A stretch of 35,660 bases of DNA from an uncultured bacterium (GCA_937124615.1 CAKZKR010000101.1:1-35660); one strand, 5' to 3'; positions 1 through 8,655 are shown, counted from the stretch's first letter. The notes: generated by a model not told the origin, from the letters alone. A program made the numbers and translations.

Positions 1-870
1 TACGATTACCATATTAAATGTTGGGAAAAAGCCTATCCTGCTCAATTGGAAAGGTATTTGAATGAGAAAGGAGTAAAGGTAAAGGTAATTAATGCGGGTG
101 TAGATGGCTGGACCAGTTTTGAAGTGTTGATAGATTTTGCCCTAAGGATTACAAGATTTCCTGTGGATATATTGATTTACTATGGAGGTTTTAATGACAT
201 AATTTTTACGAGGATGGTATATCCTTTGCCTGATAATGTTTGGGAGAGGGATATAACTTATGCCCGTTCAGGAGCGATTGGAATGTTAAATTATCCATTT
301 TGGGAAAATAGTTCAGTGATTAGAATGATTTTAATAAAAGCAGGACTTACTTTCCCACATTTTGATTTGTTTGTATTAAATCCGAGCCCTGGAAATAGGT
401 TTCCTGAGTTTATTGTCCAACTTTTGAAAGCGAATTATCCTTCGGGGATTTATCGTGAAATCCCGGTAGAAAGAATTTTAACAACTAATTCTCCAATATG
501 GTTTAGACAAAATTTAGAGAATCTTGTATGCCTTGCAAAATCCAAATCTATTACCCCTGTGTTAATCTCTTATGTCCTGAACGAGTCAACGGAAAAAGAA
601 TCTTTTATAGTAAGTCAGGCAGAGGCTGTGCGAATATTTAAACAAGTTATAAAACCGGCTGTAGATGAGATGAATGGTGTTATGGGAGATGTCAGTAAGA
701 AGTATGAAATTCCATATTTGGATTTAGCGGATGAATATCCTATTGATGGGGGGCTATTCGCAGATTTGATTCACAATAACGAACAAGGGGCTATAAAAAA
801 AGCGGAAATAATTGGAGAATTTCTGATAAACACAGGAATCGTGGGTGGGTATAGGAATCTGAATGAGTGA
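1..870 (+). CDS. SGNH/GDSL-type hydrolase, 5' end cut by window edge
   Basis: The reading frame is open from base 1, so the gene begins upstream of the window; the TTG at 46 is not a convincing start. Visible SGNH blocks are NAGVDGWTS (the glycine block), IYYGGFNDI (block III, GxND) and LFADLIHNNEQG near the C-terminus (block V, DxxH, carrying the catalytic Asp and His). Block I with the nucleophilic Ser lies outside the window. Proteins of this kind are esterases or deacetylases, often acting on surface polysaccharides; the substrate cannot be told here. The last codons overlap a tiny downstream ORF (ATG at 863), which suggests translational coupling. The fold assignment is fairly safe; the substrate is unknown. 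Confidence 0.8.
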   Translation, partial: YDYHIKCWEKAYPAQLERYLNEKGVKVKVINAGVDGWTSFEVLIDFALRITRFPVDILIYYGGFNDIIFTRMVYPLPDNVWERDITYARSGAIGMLNYPFWENSSVIRMILIKAGLTFPHFDLFVLNPSPGNRFPEFIVQLLKANYPSGIYREIPVERILTTNSPIWFRQNLENLVCLAKSKSITPVLISYVLNESTEKESFIVSQAEAVRIFKQVIKPAVDEMNGVMGDVSKKYEIPYLDLADEYPIDGGLFADLIHNNEQGAIKKAEIIGEFLINTGIVGGYRNLNE

Positions 871-988
871 TTTGAAAAAAAAATATTTTCCGTTTTATAT
901 GTCGTCGATTGTATTTTGTTTTTCTATTTTTTATGCACTGAATAAGAAAGGTTTGTTAACTAATTATCTTTGTATATATGATATTTAG
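863..988 (+). CDS. small hypothetical membrane peptide (41 aa)
   Basis: A 41-codon ORF starts at an ATG that overlaps the stop of the SGNH hydrolase by 8 bases, an arrangement typical of translational coupling. The peptide starts MSDLKKKYFPFYMSS, a positively charged N-terminus followed by a hydrophobic stretch (roughly residues 9-26), so it could be a single-pass inner-membrane peptide. I do not recognise a family. Small membrane proteins do occur beside SGNH hydrolases in polysaccharide-modification loci, but this one shows no clear match to a family I know. It may also be a chance ORF: it is short and the region is AT-rich. Confidence 0.35.
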   Translation: MSDLKKKYFPFYMSSIVFCFSIFYALNKKGLLTNYLCIYDI

Positions 989-1015
989 AATCAAATTGTT
1001 TTGGATGTTCTGCTG

Positions 1016-2149
1016 ATGGAGGTAGATTTTTCTATATACGATACTTCTTATAAATGTTTGTCTCCTCAGGGGGAGAATATAAAGAGGATGATGTTTTTTG
1101 ACTATCCCAAGTGGGTTCCAGTTCAAGTGTCATTCCTGCCGGCATGTTTGAATAAGTACAAAGGTATGATAAATGAACTTATGGAAAAACATCTACGGTT
1201 ATTTCCTCAATATGAGAGGATTGAAGAGGATAAACCTATTGAGTATAAAGATTTCTATGTAGAAGGGGAAGTTACGGATTGTTGGGGGTGTGTATGGAAA
1301 AATTTGCATGGGGGCATGGTCGGGAAAGTGGCTGGTCATCCGCTTGAGAATTGGGAACATTTTGAAGAATGGAAAAAGCATATTCCTAATCCTGAAACAG
1401 ATGGTATTTTGGGTCCCAAAAATTGGGAAGAAATAGCAAAAGATATTCAAATAAAGAAGGAATCGGGTATCTTTTCCCCGGATTTTCCTTTGCCGCATGG
1501 GTTCCATTTCATGCTTATGTGGGATTTGCGGGGCTTTGAAAGTTTTATGTTGGATATGCTTATGGAAGAGCCACGATTGATGGAATTGATGAATATCATT
1601 ATGAGATATAACAATTATTCAGTCAAAAAAATATTAGATTTGGGGACACCGTTTTTAGGTCTTGCTGAAGATTTAGGGATACAAAATAATTTACCTATAA
1701 GTAAGGAGTTATGGGACAAGTATGTAAAGCCCGGTTATGAAATAACGGTGGGTGAAGCGAAAAAGAAAGGCATTCCTGTATACCTTCATTCGGATGGGCA
1801 TATTTTACCGATTATTCCAGACCTTATCGATTTAGGGATAACCTTGCTCAATCCACAGATACGAGCAAATGGAATTCAACCTTTGAGGGAATATGTTTTC
1901 AAAAGAGTAGCCATTAACCTTGACCTTGACAGACAATTGTTCCCTGTGGCTGAAAAGAAGGATATAAAGAGGCATATTCATGAAGTTTTTAGTGCTTTTT
2001 ATTTACCAGAAGGAGGGTTCATGTTGAATGTCGAAATGAATGAAGATGTCTCATTAGAAATTATGGATTATTTGTTTTCGATTGTAGAAGATTACTGTAA
2101 TTTGCCGAACCCTGAGGATACGAACTTCTCAAAGATTGGCTTATTTTAG
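1016..2149 (+). CDS. uroporphyrinogen decarboxylase (URO-D)-like protein
   Basis: The protein (about 377 aa) has the URO-D-like TIM-barrel pattern: an N-terminal ENIKRMMFFDYPKWVPV segment like the start of MtaA/URO-D-type proteins, a mid-region GLAEDLGIQNNLPIS, and the C-terminal IPVYLHSDGHILPIIPDL, which matches the family HS(C/D)G motif. The RPxWxMRQAGR signature of true HemE is absent, so heme synthesis is unlikely. Relatives of this divergent group include corrinoid/CoM methyltransferases (MtaA type) and many uncharacterised proteins common in Planctomycetes-like genomes. The start is uncertain: ATG 1016 is chosen over TTG 1001, and neither has a strong ribosome-binding site. It precedes the DUF6807/oxidoreductase/isomerase genes on the same strand. 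No corrinoid protein is encoded nearby, so a methyl-transfer role is unproven. Confidence 0.8.
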   Translation: MEVDFSIYDTSYKCLSPQGENIKRMMFFDYPKWVPVQVSFLPACLNKYKGMINELMEKHLRLFPQYERIEEDKPIEYKDFYVEGEVTDCWGCVWKNLHGGMVGKVAGHPLENWEHFEEWKKHIPNPETDGILGPKNWEEIAKDIQIKKESGIFSPDFPLPHGFHFMLMWDLRGFESFMLDMLMEEPRLMELMNIIMRYNNYSVKKILDLGTPFLGLAEDLGIQNNLPISKELWDKYVKPGYEITVGEAKKKGIPVYLHSDGHILPIIPDLIDLGITLLNPQIRANGIQPLREYVFKRVAINLDLDRQLFPVAEKKDIKRHIHEVFSAFYLPEGGFMLNVEMNEDVSLEIMDYLFSIVEDYCNLPNPEDTNFSKIGLF

Positions 2150-2301
2150 GGTATCCTGGTTTTTAATAAGTTTAGTTTCATATATTTATTTGTCGTAAGA
2201 TATAACTTGTATGATAAAATCTGGTGTCTTGATATTTTTTTATGGTTAGAAATTGTGTTTAGTGATAAATTAAAGAGGATGAATAAGACAAGGGAATGAG
2301 T

Positions 2302-3231
2302 ATGAAAAAATGTAGTTTTTTTATTTTTTTTGTGGTTATATTTATATGTGTATCTCTTACGAATGTTTTTGCTGGAAATGTAAACATTTCAATGAATAAT
2401 GAATTTCTATCCTTTTTCTGTGGTTCTCGTAAAATTGCTGATTATCGGTATACCCAGGTTCCCTTTAAACCTTATGTCAAAAATTTTTATACTCCCTCAG
2501 GATTGCAGGTACTTGAAGATGCACCGCATGATCATTTGCACCATCATGGTTTAATGTTTGCTATTGCGGTTGATGATACAAATTATTGGGAAGAGAGCAA
2601 TAAAAGTGGGTCTCAAATTCACAAGAATTTTTTTAATCTTAATATTAAAGAAGGGACAACACTCCCAACGAGTTCTTTTATTGAGGAATTGGATTGGAAA
2701 AGTCCTAATATTAGTGTCCCACAATTAATGGAGACGCGAAAGATTTCATCAGGATATTGGGAACAGGAAAATGCAAATGTTATTTTTTGGGAAACACAAC
2801 TTAAAAATCCTTCTGATATGAATGTGGCTAAACTTTCAGGACATCATTATTTTGGTTTAGGAATCAGGCTTTTAACGACACCATTAGAAAATGTTGAAAT
2901 TATTACACCTGTAGAAGAAGACATGGAAAATGTTCGGGGGGATGAATACCTACGCAATTCTCCATGGTGTGCGGTCATAGTAAAGAATGAGATGGGAACT
3001 TTTACTCTGCTTATAGTAGATTTTCCTGAGAGTGTTCGTTTTCCAGCCCGTTGGTTTACAATGCGGGTTCCTTTTATCTATGTTTCTGCAACACGAAATT
3101 TATGGAAAGAAGTACTTGAAATACAACCTGGGGCTACAGTATTGTGGAGAAATGTTTTTATACTGTGGGATGGAGAAAAGACAAGAGAGAGTTTAGAGAA
3201 GGCAGCAAATGAAGTGAGTAATTTGTGGTAA
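2302..3231 (+). CDS. exported DUF6807 (PmoA-like) family protein
   Basis: The start at ATG 2302 gives MKKCSFF followed by a hydrophobic signal peptide ending near FAG, with AGGGA seven bases upstream; an ATG at 2296 is in frame but badly spaced. The diagnostic feature is the histidine-rich HDHLHHHGLMFAI segment after FYTPSGLQVLEDAP, which is the DUF6807/'methane oxygenase PmoA' signature. That database name is misleading: nothing supports a particulate methane monooxygenase. Family members are predicted periplasmic proteins, frequent beside Gfo/Idh/MocA oxidoreductases and sugar isomerases in Planctomycetes-like bacteria, as here, which suggests a role in sugar or glycoside processing. The biochemical activity is unknown. 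Thirty bases separate its stop from the next start, consistent with one transcript. Confidence 0.85.
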   Translation: MKKCSFFIFFVVIFICVSLTNVFAGNVNISMNNEFLSFFCGSRKIADYRYTQVPFKPYVKNFYTPSGLQVLEDAPHDHLHHHGLMFAIAVDDTNYWEESNKSGSQIHKNFFNLNIKEGTTLPTSSFIEELDWKSPNISVPQLMETRKISSGYWEQENANVIFWETQLKNPSDMNVAKLSGHHYFGLGIRLLTTPLENVEIITPVEEDMENVRGDEYLRNSPWCAVIVKNEMGTFTLLIVDFPESVRFPARWFTMRVPFIYVSATRNLWKEVLEIQPGATVLWRNVFILWDGEKTRESLEKAANEVSNLW

Positions 3232-3261
3232 TAAAGTAAAACGATGATAAGGAGAAAAATT

Positions 3262-4542
3262 ATGGAACTGTTTCAAACAAAAGAAAACTTGGGTATCAGT
3301 CGCCGGAATTTTATTAAAACGACTACAACAGGACTCATTGCTACAGCAAGTGTGTCTGCTGTTAAGAGTTCAATGGCACAAAACAACCGATTGGGAGTGG
3401 GCATAATTGGGTGTGGTGCTCGGGGAGCTCATCTTTCCCAGGCATTGAAACATATCCAGGATAATGACAAAACGATACAATTGAAAGCCTTCAGTGATAT
3501 TTACAAACCGAGATTGGACAAATTAGCAGATACCTATAATGGGAAGAAGTATGCGAATCATCATGATTTGTTAAAAGATAAAGAGGTAGATATTGTTTTT
3601 ATTGCGACTCCGGACCATCATCATGCACAACAGACTATTGACGCTGTGAATGCTGGGAAGCATGTATACTGTGAAAAACCGATGACGCATTGGCGTCAAT
3701 GGGATTTAGCAAAGAAAATGACCGAAGTGGTTGCACAGTCTGATAGAGTATTTCAATTAGGGACACAAGGGATGTCCGATAGTGCGTATCGTCAAGTTAA
3801 GAAACTCATACAGCAGGGCAAGATAGGTCAACCCGTTCATATTGAATGTGGTTTTTTCCGCTTGGGCGACTGGGGAGAACGGGGAATGAAAATAGATGAC
3901 CCTAACGCAAAACCCGGACCTGATTTGGACTGGGAAGCCTTTTTGGGAGATGCCCCGAAACGGGATTTTGATGTAAGTAGGTTTTTCCGTTGGCGGATGT
4001 ATGAAGATTATGCCGGTGGTATGTCTACGGATTTATATCCTCATACTTTAACACCTATTGTTTATGCAATTGGTGTTAAATTCCCCAGTTTGGTTGTGGC
4101 CACAGGTGGAAAATTGAGATATGAGGAACGGGAGATTCCCGATACTTTTGACATGCTTGTGCATTATGATGGAAAAATTGATTTAATTTTAATGGGAACT
4201 CAAGCCAATGAATATCAAGGAACTGCTCTAAGGGGACAAAATCGTGTTCCGGTATTCCGTGGTTGGGAAGGAACTATAACCATTGATGGAGATGATATTG
4301 TTTGTTGGCCTGCGAACGCCCTGAAAACACAGAATCCGGAAAGGATTCCAATAGAGAAAGGTGAAAATCTTACTGATTTTATCAGGAATTTTGTCGATTG
4401 TTGTATACGCGGTGATAAGAATACGATGAGTCCAATTGATATAGGTTTGTGGGTTCAGACGACATTGATTATGGGAATGATGTCATGGAAAAACCGAAAA
4501 GTGGCTATGTTTGATGAGCAAAAGGGTATTACTTTTTCATAA
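3262..4542 (+). CDS. Gfo/Idh/MocA family oxidoreductase, Tat-exported
   Basis: A 426-aa NAD(P)-dependent sugar oxidoreductase. The start at ATG 3262 is chosen because AAGGAG lies seven bases upstream; ATG 3244 lies before that site. The N-terminus has a twin-arginine signal, SRRNFIKTTTTGLIATAS, with an AQ cleavage region, so the folded, cofactor-loaded enzyme is probably exported. The Rossmann fingerprint follows immediately (LGVGIIGCGARGAH), then FIATPDHHH and the family signature AGKHVYCEKPMTHW with its catalytic Lys. Relatives oxidise the hydroxyl of inositol, glucose, N-acetylhexosamines or glycosides, often forming 3-keto sugars. It is followed after 42 bases by a TIM-barrel isomerase, and the pair likely acts on one substrate class. 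The substrate is not deducible from sequence. Confidence 0.92.
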   Translation: MELFQTKENLGISRRNFIKTTTTGLIATASVSAVKSSMAQNNRLGVGIIGCGARGAHLSQALKHIQDNDKTIQLKAFSDIYKPRLDKLADTYNGKKYANHHDLLKDKEVDIVFIATPDHHHAQQTIDAVNAGKHVYCEKPMTHWRQWDLAKKMTEVVAQSDRVFQLGTQGMSDSAYRQVKKLIQQGKIGQPVHIECGFFRLGDWGERGMKIDDPNAKPGPDLDWEAFLGDAPKRDFDVSRFFRWRMYEDYAGGMSTDLYPHTLTPIVYAIGVKFPSLVVATGGKLRYEEREIPDTFDMLVHYDGKIDLILMGTQANEYQGTALRGQNRVPVFRGWEGTITIDGDDIVCWPANALKTQNPERIPIEKGENLTDFIRNFVDCCIRGDKNTMSPIDIGLWVQTTLIMGMMSWKNRKVAMFDEQKGITFS

Positions 4543-4584
4543 ATAAAAATTTATTAGAATTAGATAATAGAAGGAATAAGGATT

Positions 4585-5424
4585 ATGGGGAAAATAGGTA
4601 TCGGAATTAATTTAGAATTTGTTCGCCATGTAGACAAACCCTTTGAATGGGGTGTTGATAAAGCGGCTGAACTTGGTTATGAATATGTAGAGCCGATGGT
4701 GCACTGGGGAAGAGAACTTTTAAGTGAAGCAGGTTATTTTCATAGTGTGTCAATGTTAGATGACCCGTATCGGGTAAAGAAAGCATGTGAAAATGCGGGG
4801 GTAAAATTATCGGGGCTTTCGTCGCATTGTCCTTTGTGTAAGCCTGAAATAAGTACGGAGTACTTAAAACAAGGGATACGGTTTGCGTGGGAATGTGGAG
4901 CCCCGGTAGTGAATACGGATGAGGGTCCTAAACCAAAATGGACTACGGAGGAAGAAGACCATGTATTGATGAGATATGTATTAAAAGAGGCCTGTGCAGT
5001 GGCTGAACCACGGGGAATCTTAATAGGTATTGAACCTCACCAGCAATATAGTAAGTCGCCAAAAGGTTTGGATAAAATTTATTCTTTGGTACAATCTCCT
5101 GTTTTAGGAATTAATTTTGATACAGGAAATAGTTATTTGAGTGGTGAAGACCCTATCGCTTGGTTGGAGCATGTTAGTGGTAGGTTAGTCCATCTACATG
5201 CGAAAGATATCTCCATTCAGCAGTCTAATACAGAACGAGGGAAAGTTACAGGGACACCTGTAGGTTGTGCTTGTGGAGATGGTGTTATTGACTGGGCGAA
5301 GGTAATGTTGATATTAAAGGAAATACCTCGTGATATTGTTATGAGTGTTGAATGTGGGACAGTAGAGCAGGCGGAACGCAGTGTAAAATATTTAAAGGAA
5401 TTACTTGAAAAGGTAGAAGGTTAA
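4585..5424 (+). CDS. sugar phosphate isomerase/epimerase-like TIM-barrel protein
   Basis: A 279-aa xylose-isomerase-like barrel with a GGAATAAGG-type ribosome-binding site just upstream of ATG 4585. The four metal-ligand positions of the family can be placed: Glu150 (GIEPHQ), Asp179 (NFDTGNS), His205 (LHAKD) and Glu256 (SVECGT). There is no signal peptide, so it should act in the cytoplasm, unlike the Tat-exported oxidoreductase before it. Family members isomerise or epimerise keto-sugars, and some cleave C- or O-glycosides after oxidation by a Gfo/Idh/MocA partner. Three cysteines in SSHCPLCKPE plus CACGDG are noticeable but of unknown meaning. It is the last gene before a strong terminator, hence the end of a transcription unit. 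Confidence 0.9.
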   Translation: MGKIGIGINLEFVRHVDKPFEWGVDKAAELGYEYVEPMVHWGRELLSEAGYFHSVSMLDDPYRVKKACENAGVKLSGLSSHCPLCKPEISTEYLKQGIRFAWECGAPVVNTDEGPKPKWTTEEEDHVLMRYVLKEACAVAEPRGILIGIEPHQQYSKSPKGLDKIYSLVQSPVLGINFDTGNSYLSGEDPIAWLEHVSGRLVHLHAKDISIQQSNTERGKVTGTPVGCACGDGVIDWAKVMLILKEIPRDIVMSVECGTVEQAERSVKYLKELLEKVEG

Positions 5425-5444
5425 ATAATTTATATTTAGGTTTG

Positions 5445-5483
5445 AAGGGGATAAATGATAGATTTATCCCCTTTTATTTTTTT
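5445..5483 (+). terminator. strong rho-independent terminator
   Basis: A perfect 12-bp stem (5445-5456 pairing with 5462-5473; arm AAGGGGATAAAT) closes a 5-base loop and is followed by a run of mostly T. It sits 20 bases after the isomerase stop and ends the UroD/DUF6807/oxidoreductase/isomerase unit. Confidence 0.92.
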
Positions 5484-5567
5484 GTTATTTATTTCTCAGA
5501 AATTTCGTTTTTTTTATAAGTTAGTAGTAAGATTAAATAGGAAATAAATTTATTAAGGAGAATAGTA

Positions 5568-7016
5568 ATGAAACCTAAACATTCAACAATTTTGTTTTTT
5601 ATGTTACCAATATTATTTGGGGTTTTGTTTGTTAATGCTCAAGATACAGGTTCCGATTTTCAAAAGAGTGAGGCAAAACAGTCCACGACGACTCTTCAAG
5701 ACCAGAAAGATGTCGCAGTTACGATATATAACAATGACCGGGCATTGGTACGGGAAAAACGAAAGATTAAATTACCTAAAGGAGAAAGTTATCTAAAATT
5801 TATGGATGTACCCGAACGAATTATTCCTGAAACAGTAAGTTTAAAATCATTAACACAAGCAGGAAGTTTACAAATTCTTGAACAAAATTATGAATATGAT
5901 TTGATTAGTCCTTCCAAATTGATGGAGAAGTATGTTGGTAGAGAGGTTAAATTGGTTAATAAGAACCGAGATATGGATTTTTATGAAGTTACTGCTAAAC
6001 TTTTAAGTGTAAATGAGTCTCCTGTATTTCAAGTGGAGAATCAGATTTATTTAGGACATCCGGGGAATGTGGTATTGCCTGAACTTCCGGCAGAGTTGAT
6101 TGCAAAGCCTACATTAGTATGGCTATTGGATAGTGGGTTGGAAGAACAGGATGTGGAAGCTACTTATTTAACTTCAGGAATATCCTGGAAAGCAGATTAT
6201 GTATTGATATATGATGAACCCAAGAATTTAATGGATATAGAAGGTTGGATAACGCTTAATAATAATTCAGGTGCTACTTATCAGAATGCAAGATTGAAGT
6301 TGGTAGCGGGTGAAGTGAATATTGTGCCGGCACCAGCACCCATGGTGCAGATGGAACATATGATGGTAGGTATGGCAAAATCAATGGATGTGCGGGAAGA
6401 ATCATTTGCAGAATATCATCTTTATACAGTTCCCAGAAGAACAACTATCAAACAGAAACAGTCCAAACAAGTAAGTTTATTGTCTGCTAATGGTGTCAAT
6501 GCGAACAAGATTTATGAATATCGGGGAAATGTATCATTTTACCATGACCGTATAAATCCTATTCGTAATGAGAATGTGGATACTTATTTGATGTTTAAAA
6601 ATGCAGAAAATAACCGGTTAGGTTTCCCCTTGCCCGAGGGAATTATTCGTGTATATCAGGAGGATAGCGAAGGGATGTTACAGTTTTCTGGAGAGGATCG
6701 TATAAAACACACCCCTAAAGATGAAGAAGTGCGATTACGGTTAGGGAAGGCATTTGATGTAGTAGGAGAGAGGACACAGATAGATTTTCAGAAATTAGGA
6801 CCTAGTGTGGTGGAATGTGAGTTTGATATTGTTATCAGGAATCATAAGAAGAATGATATAACAGTGGATATTGTGGAGCCGATGATAGGAGATTGGCAAA
6901 TTGTAAAATCAACCATGGATTACGAGAAGAAGGATGCTTTTTCAGTAATTTTTCATTTGCCAGTGAAAGCGGAAGGTTCAGGTAAAGTATCTTATAGGGT
7001 TCGGATACGGTTTTAG
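5568..7016 (+). CDS. secreted DUF4139 domain-containing protein
   Basis: A 482-aa protein with an AAGGAG site eight bases upstream of ATG 5568 and a clear signal peptide (hydrophobic residues about 7-22, cleavage near VNAQ). The mature N-terminus has the DUF4140-like strand pattern DVAVTIYNNDRALVREKR. The central part carries the DUF4139 hallmark YLTSGISWKADYVLIY (about residues 199-214), followed by the beta-rich body WITLNNNSGATYQNARLKLVAG. The family is widespread, secreted or envelope-associated, and has no established function. A short variable Met-rich region (PAPMVQMEHMMVGMAK) interrupts the domain, as is common in the family. It opens a run with nnrE, thpR and a YggT gene, but nothing visible connects it functionally to them. 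Confidence 0.88.
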   Translation: MKPKHSTILFFMLPILFGVLFVNAQDTGSDFQKSEAKQSTTTLQDQKDVAVTIYNNDRALVREKRKIKLPKGESYLKFMDVPERIIPETVSLKSLTQAGSLQILEQNYEYDLISPSKLMEKYVGREVKLVNKNRDMDFYEVTAKLLSVNESPVFQVENQIYLGHPGNVVLPELPAELIAKPTLVWLLDSGLEEQDVEATYLTSGISWKADYVLIYDEPKNLMDIEGWITLNNNSGATYQNARLKLVAGEVNIVPAPAPMVQMEHMMVGMAKSMDVREESFAEYHLYTVPRRTTIKQKQSKQVSLLSANGVNANKIYEYRGNVSFYHDRINPIRNENVDTYLMFKNAENNRLGFPLPEGIIRVYQEDSEGMLQFSGEDRIKHTPKDEEVRLRLGKAFDVVGERTQIDFQKLGPSVVECEFDIVIRNHKKNDITVDIVEPMIGDWQIVKSTMDYEKKDAFSVIFHLPVKAEGSGKVSYRVRIRF

Positions 7017-7060
7017 TGTAATTGGTAGAATATTTGATGTATGGAGGTGTTACTGTATCT

Positions 7061-7750
7061 ATGCGTTATCTTACGGTTCAGCAAATGCGGGAAGCTGATA
7101 GAAGGTGTATAGAGGAGTTGGGTATCCCTGGGGTTGTTTTAATGAACAATGCGGGTAGAGCCGTTTTCAAGGAATTAGAGCCGGGACCTATTACTGTTGT
7201 ATGTGGTAAAGGAAATAATGGGGGGGATGGGTTTGTTGTAGCAAGGTTTGTGTTGGTAGCGGGCTGGGATGTAAAGGTTATTCTGTTGTCAGAGCCTTCA
7301 AATATCCGTGGAGATGCGGAAATCTTTATGAAAACATACTTACGGCTCGGTGGGAAAATAATCACATGTTTAGATGAGAAAGATATTTATCAAGAGATGG
7401 ATAGAATTGCTGAACATGAAACCTGTGTGGATGCTATTTTGGGGACAGGGACAAAAGGAGAAGTAACAGGTATTTTACGGGTTGCAATAGAAAGTATGGG
7501 TAGATTGAAGAATATTGTATCCGTAGATTTACCTTCGGGGATGAACGCAGATTCGGGAGACATCTGTGGTGTTTGTGTTCGTGCAAGAAAGACGGTAACT
7601 TTTCAATATCCTAAAATTGGTTTCAGTAATCCTTTGGCAAAACAATACCTTGGGGAGGTTGTTGTGGTGGATATAGGGATTCCTTCTGTCTGCATAGATG
7701 ATAATGAATGGTTTGCGTTAAAAGAGGCCAATAAGGTGCACTTTAGTTAA
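7061..7750 (+). CDS. nnrE: NAD(P)H-hydrate epimerase (YjeF N-terminal domain only)
   Basis: A 229-aa protein that epimerises R- and S-NAD(P)H hydrate so that damaged cofactor can be repaired. ATG 7061 (MRYLTVQQMREAD) is the natural start; GGAGGT lies at 7043-7048, and the in-frame TTG at 7022 adds a non-conserved tail. Family motifs are present in order: GVVLMNNAGRAV, GKGNNGGDGFVVAR, DAILGTGTKGEVTG and VSVDLPSGMNADSG. Many bacteria fuse this domain to the NnrD dehydratase domain; here the protein ends after the epimerase domain and no dehydratase is encoded in the window, so NnrD must be elsewhere or absent. It follows the DUF4139 gene by 44 bases and precedes thpR by 75. Confidence 0.92.
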   Translation: MRYLTVQQMREADRRCIEELGIPGVVLMNNAGRAVFKELEPGPITVVCGKGNNGGDGFVVARFVLVAGWDVKVILLSEPSNIRGDAEIFMKTYLRLGGKIITCLDEKDIYQEMDRIAEHETCVDAILGTGTKGEVTGILRVAIESMGRLKNIVSVDLPSGMNADSGDICGVCVRARKTVTFQYPKIGFSNPLAKQYLGEVVVVDIGIPSVCIDDNEWFALKEANKVHFS

Positions 7751-7825
7751 CTCTTTGCTTTTTTTATAATATATGAGTATAACAATGTATTAATACAACA
7801 AATTGTTTTATTGAATGAGAAGATT

Positions 7826-8395
7826 ATGAGTGAAGAAACTTATCGGGCTTTTATTGCACTGGAGATTCCTCCAGATGTGAGAGATATTATTTGGAGTAGT
7901 GCCAAACCTGTCTATGGTATGTTGCGATCTTTAGTGAAATGGGTCCCTGTTGAGAATATGCACTTAACTTTACGTTTTTTGGGTGGAATTTCGTTAAATA
8001 AGAGTAATGAGTTGAGAGAAAATTTAAGACATATTTCTTCACAGTTTAACCCTATAAAGTTTAAAGTAAGCGAACCTGGTGTATTCCCATCATGGAAGGA
8101 ACCACGAATTCTCTGGATAGGTTTGGATGCTATTGAAGGGGAATTAAATCTTCTACAAGGTAAAATTGAACAGATTGTTCAGATGGTTAGTTTGCCTCAA
8201 GAAAAACAAAAATTTCATCCGCATATAACGGTGGGAAGAGTAAAAACACCTTCGCTGTTTATATCTAATTCGTGGAAAAATGTTAAGATACAACAGAATC
8301 CTCTGTTTGTTGTAGATAGAGTTACCTTATTCAAAAGTATATTAAATCCGAGTGGTGCTGTTTATGAGGTTGTAGATGTATTTCAATTTAAATGA
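7826..8395 (+). CDS. thpR: RNA 2',3'-cyclic phosphodiesterase (2H family, '2'-5' RNA ligase')
   Basis: A 189-aa 2H phosphoesterase. Both catalytic HxT motifs are present: MHLTLRFLG (about residue 50) and HPHITVGRVK (about residue 135), set in the usual RAFIALEIPP start and the VDRVTLFKSIL end of the fold. The enzyme hydrolyses 2',3'-cyclic phosphate RNA ends and in vitro can reversibly join 2'-5' bonds. ATG 7826 is preferred to TTG 7811 because the conserved core starts right after it. It lies 11 bases before the YggT gene, so the two are probably co-transcribed. Confidence 0.92.
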   Translation: MSEETYRAFIALEIPPDVRDIIWSSAKPVYGMLRSLVKWVPVENMHLTLRFLGGISLNKSNELRENLRHISSQFNPIKFKVSEPGVFPSWKEPRILWIGLDAIEGELNLLQGKIEQIVQMVSLPQEKQKFHPHITVGRVKTPSLFISNSWKNVKIQQNPLFVVDRVTLFKSILNPSGAVYEVVDVFQFK

Positions 8396-8406
8396 AAGGG
8401 ATGTAA

Positions 8407-8655
8407 ATGATTATCCGTGATTTGTTATATACAATATTTACACTATATATGATAGCTATTTTGGCGGTGTGGCTGGGTCCCTATATACAATTTGACCTTA
8501 GAGAAAGGAAATGGGGGAAGTGGATTCTCATAATTGTTGAACCATTTTTGCAGATTATAAGAAAAAAATTACCCTATTTTGGACCTTTTAATTGGGCTCC
8601 TATAGTTATGTTATTAATCGTTTGGCTATTGAGAAAAATTATTGTTGGTATTTAA
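8407..8655 (+). CDS. YggT family membrane protein
   Basis: An 82-aa protein with two hydrophobic segments (about residues 7-27 and 62-79) separated by a positively charged linker. The motif EPFLQIIRKKLPYFGPFNWA followed by PIVMLLIVWLLRKII is the YggT pattern (PxLxxIRxxLPxxGPFDxSPIVxxLxLxxLR). Members are inner-membrane proteins of uncertain function, linked in the literature to envelope or osmotic homeostasis. The start at ATG 8407 has a GGGATG-type site nearby and is 11 bases from the thpR stop. Confidence 0.85.
   Translation: MIIRDLLYTIFTLYMIAILAVWLGPYIQFDLRERKWGKWILIIVEPFLQIIRKKLPYFGPFNWAPIVMLLIVWLLRKIIVGI

Noticed and set aside
1016-2149. True heme-pathway uroporphyrinogen decarboxylase (hemE)
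   Set aside because: The HemE N-terminal RPxWxMRQAGR signature is missing and no other heme genes are near; only the broader URO-D-like fold is supported.
2302-3231. Particulate methane monooxygenase subunit (database name 'PmoA')
   Set aside because: The protein is a soluble exported DUF6807 member with no multi-pass membrane topology and no pmoB/pmoC neighbours.
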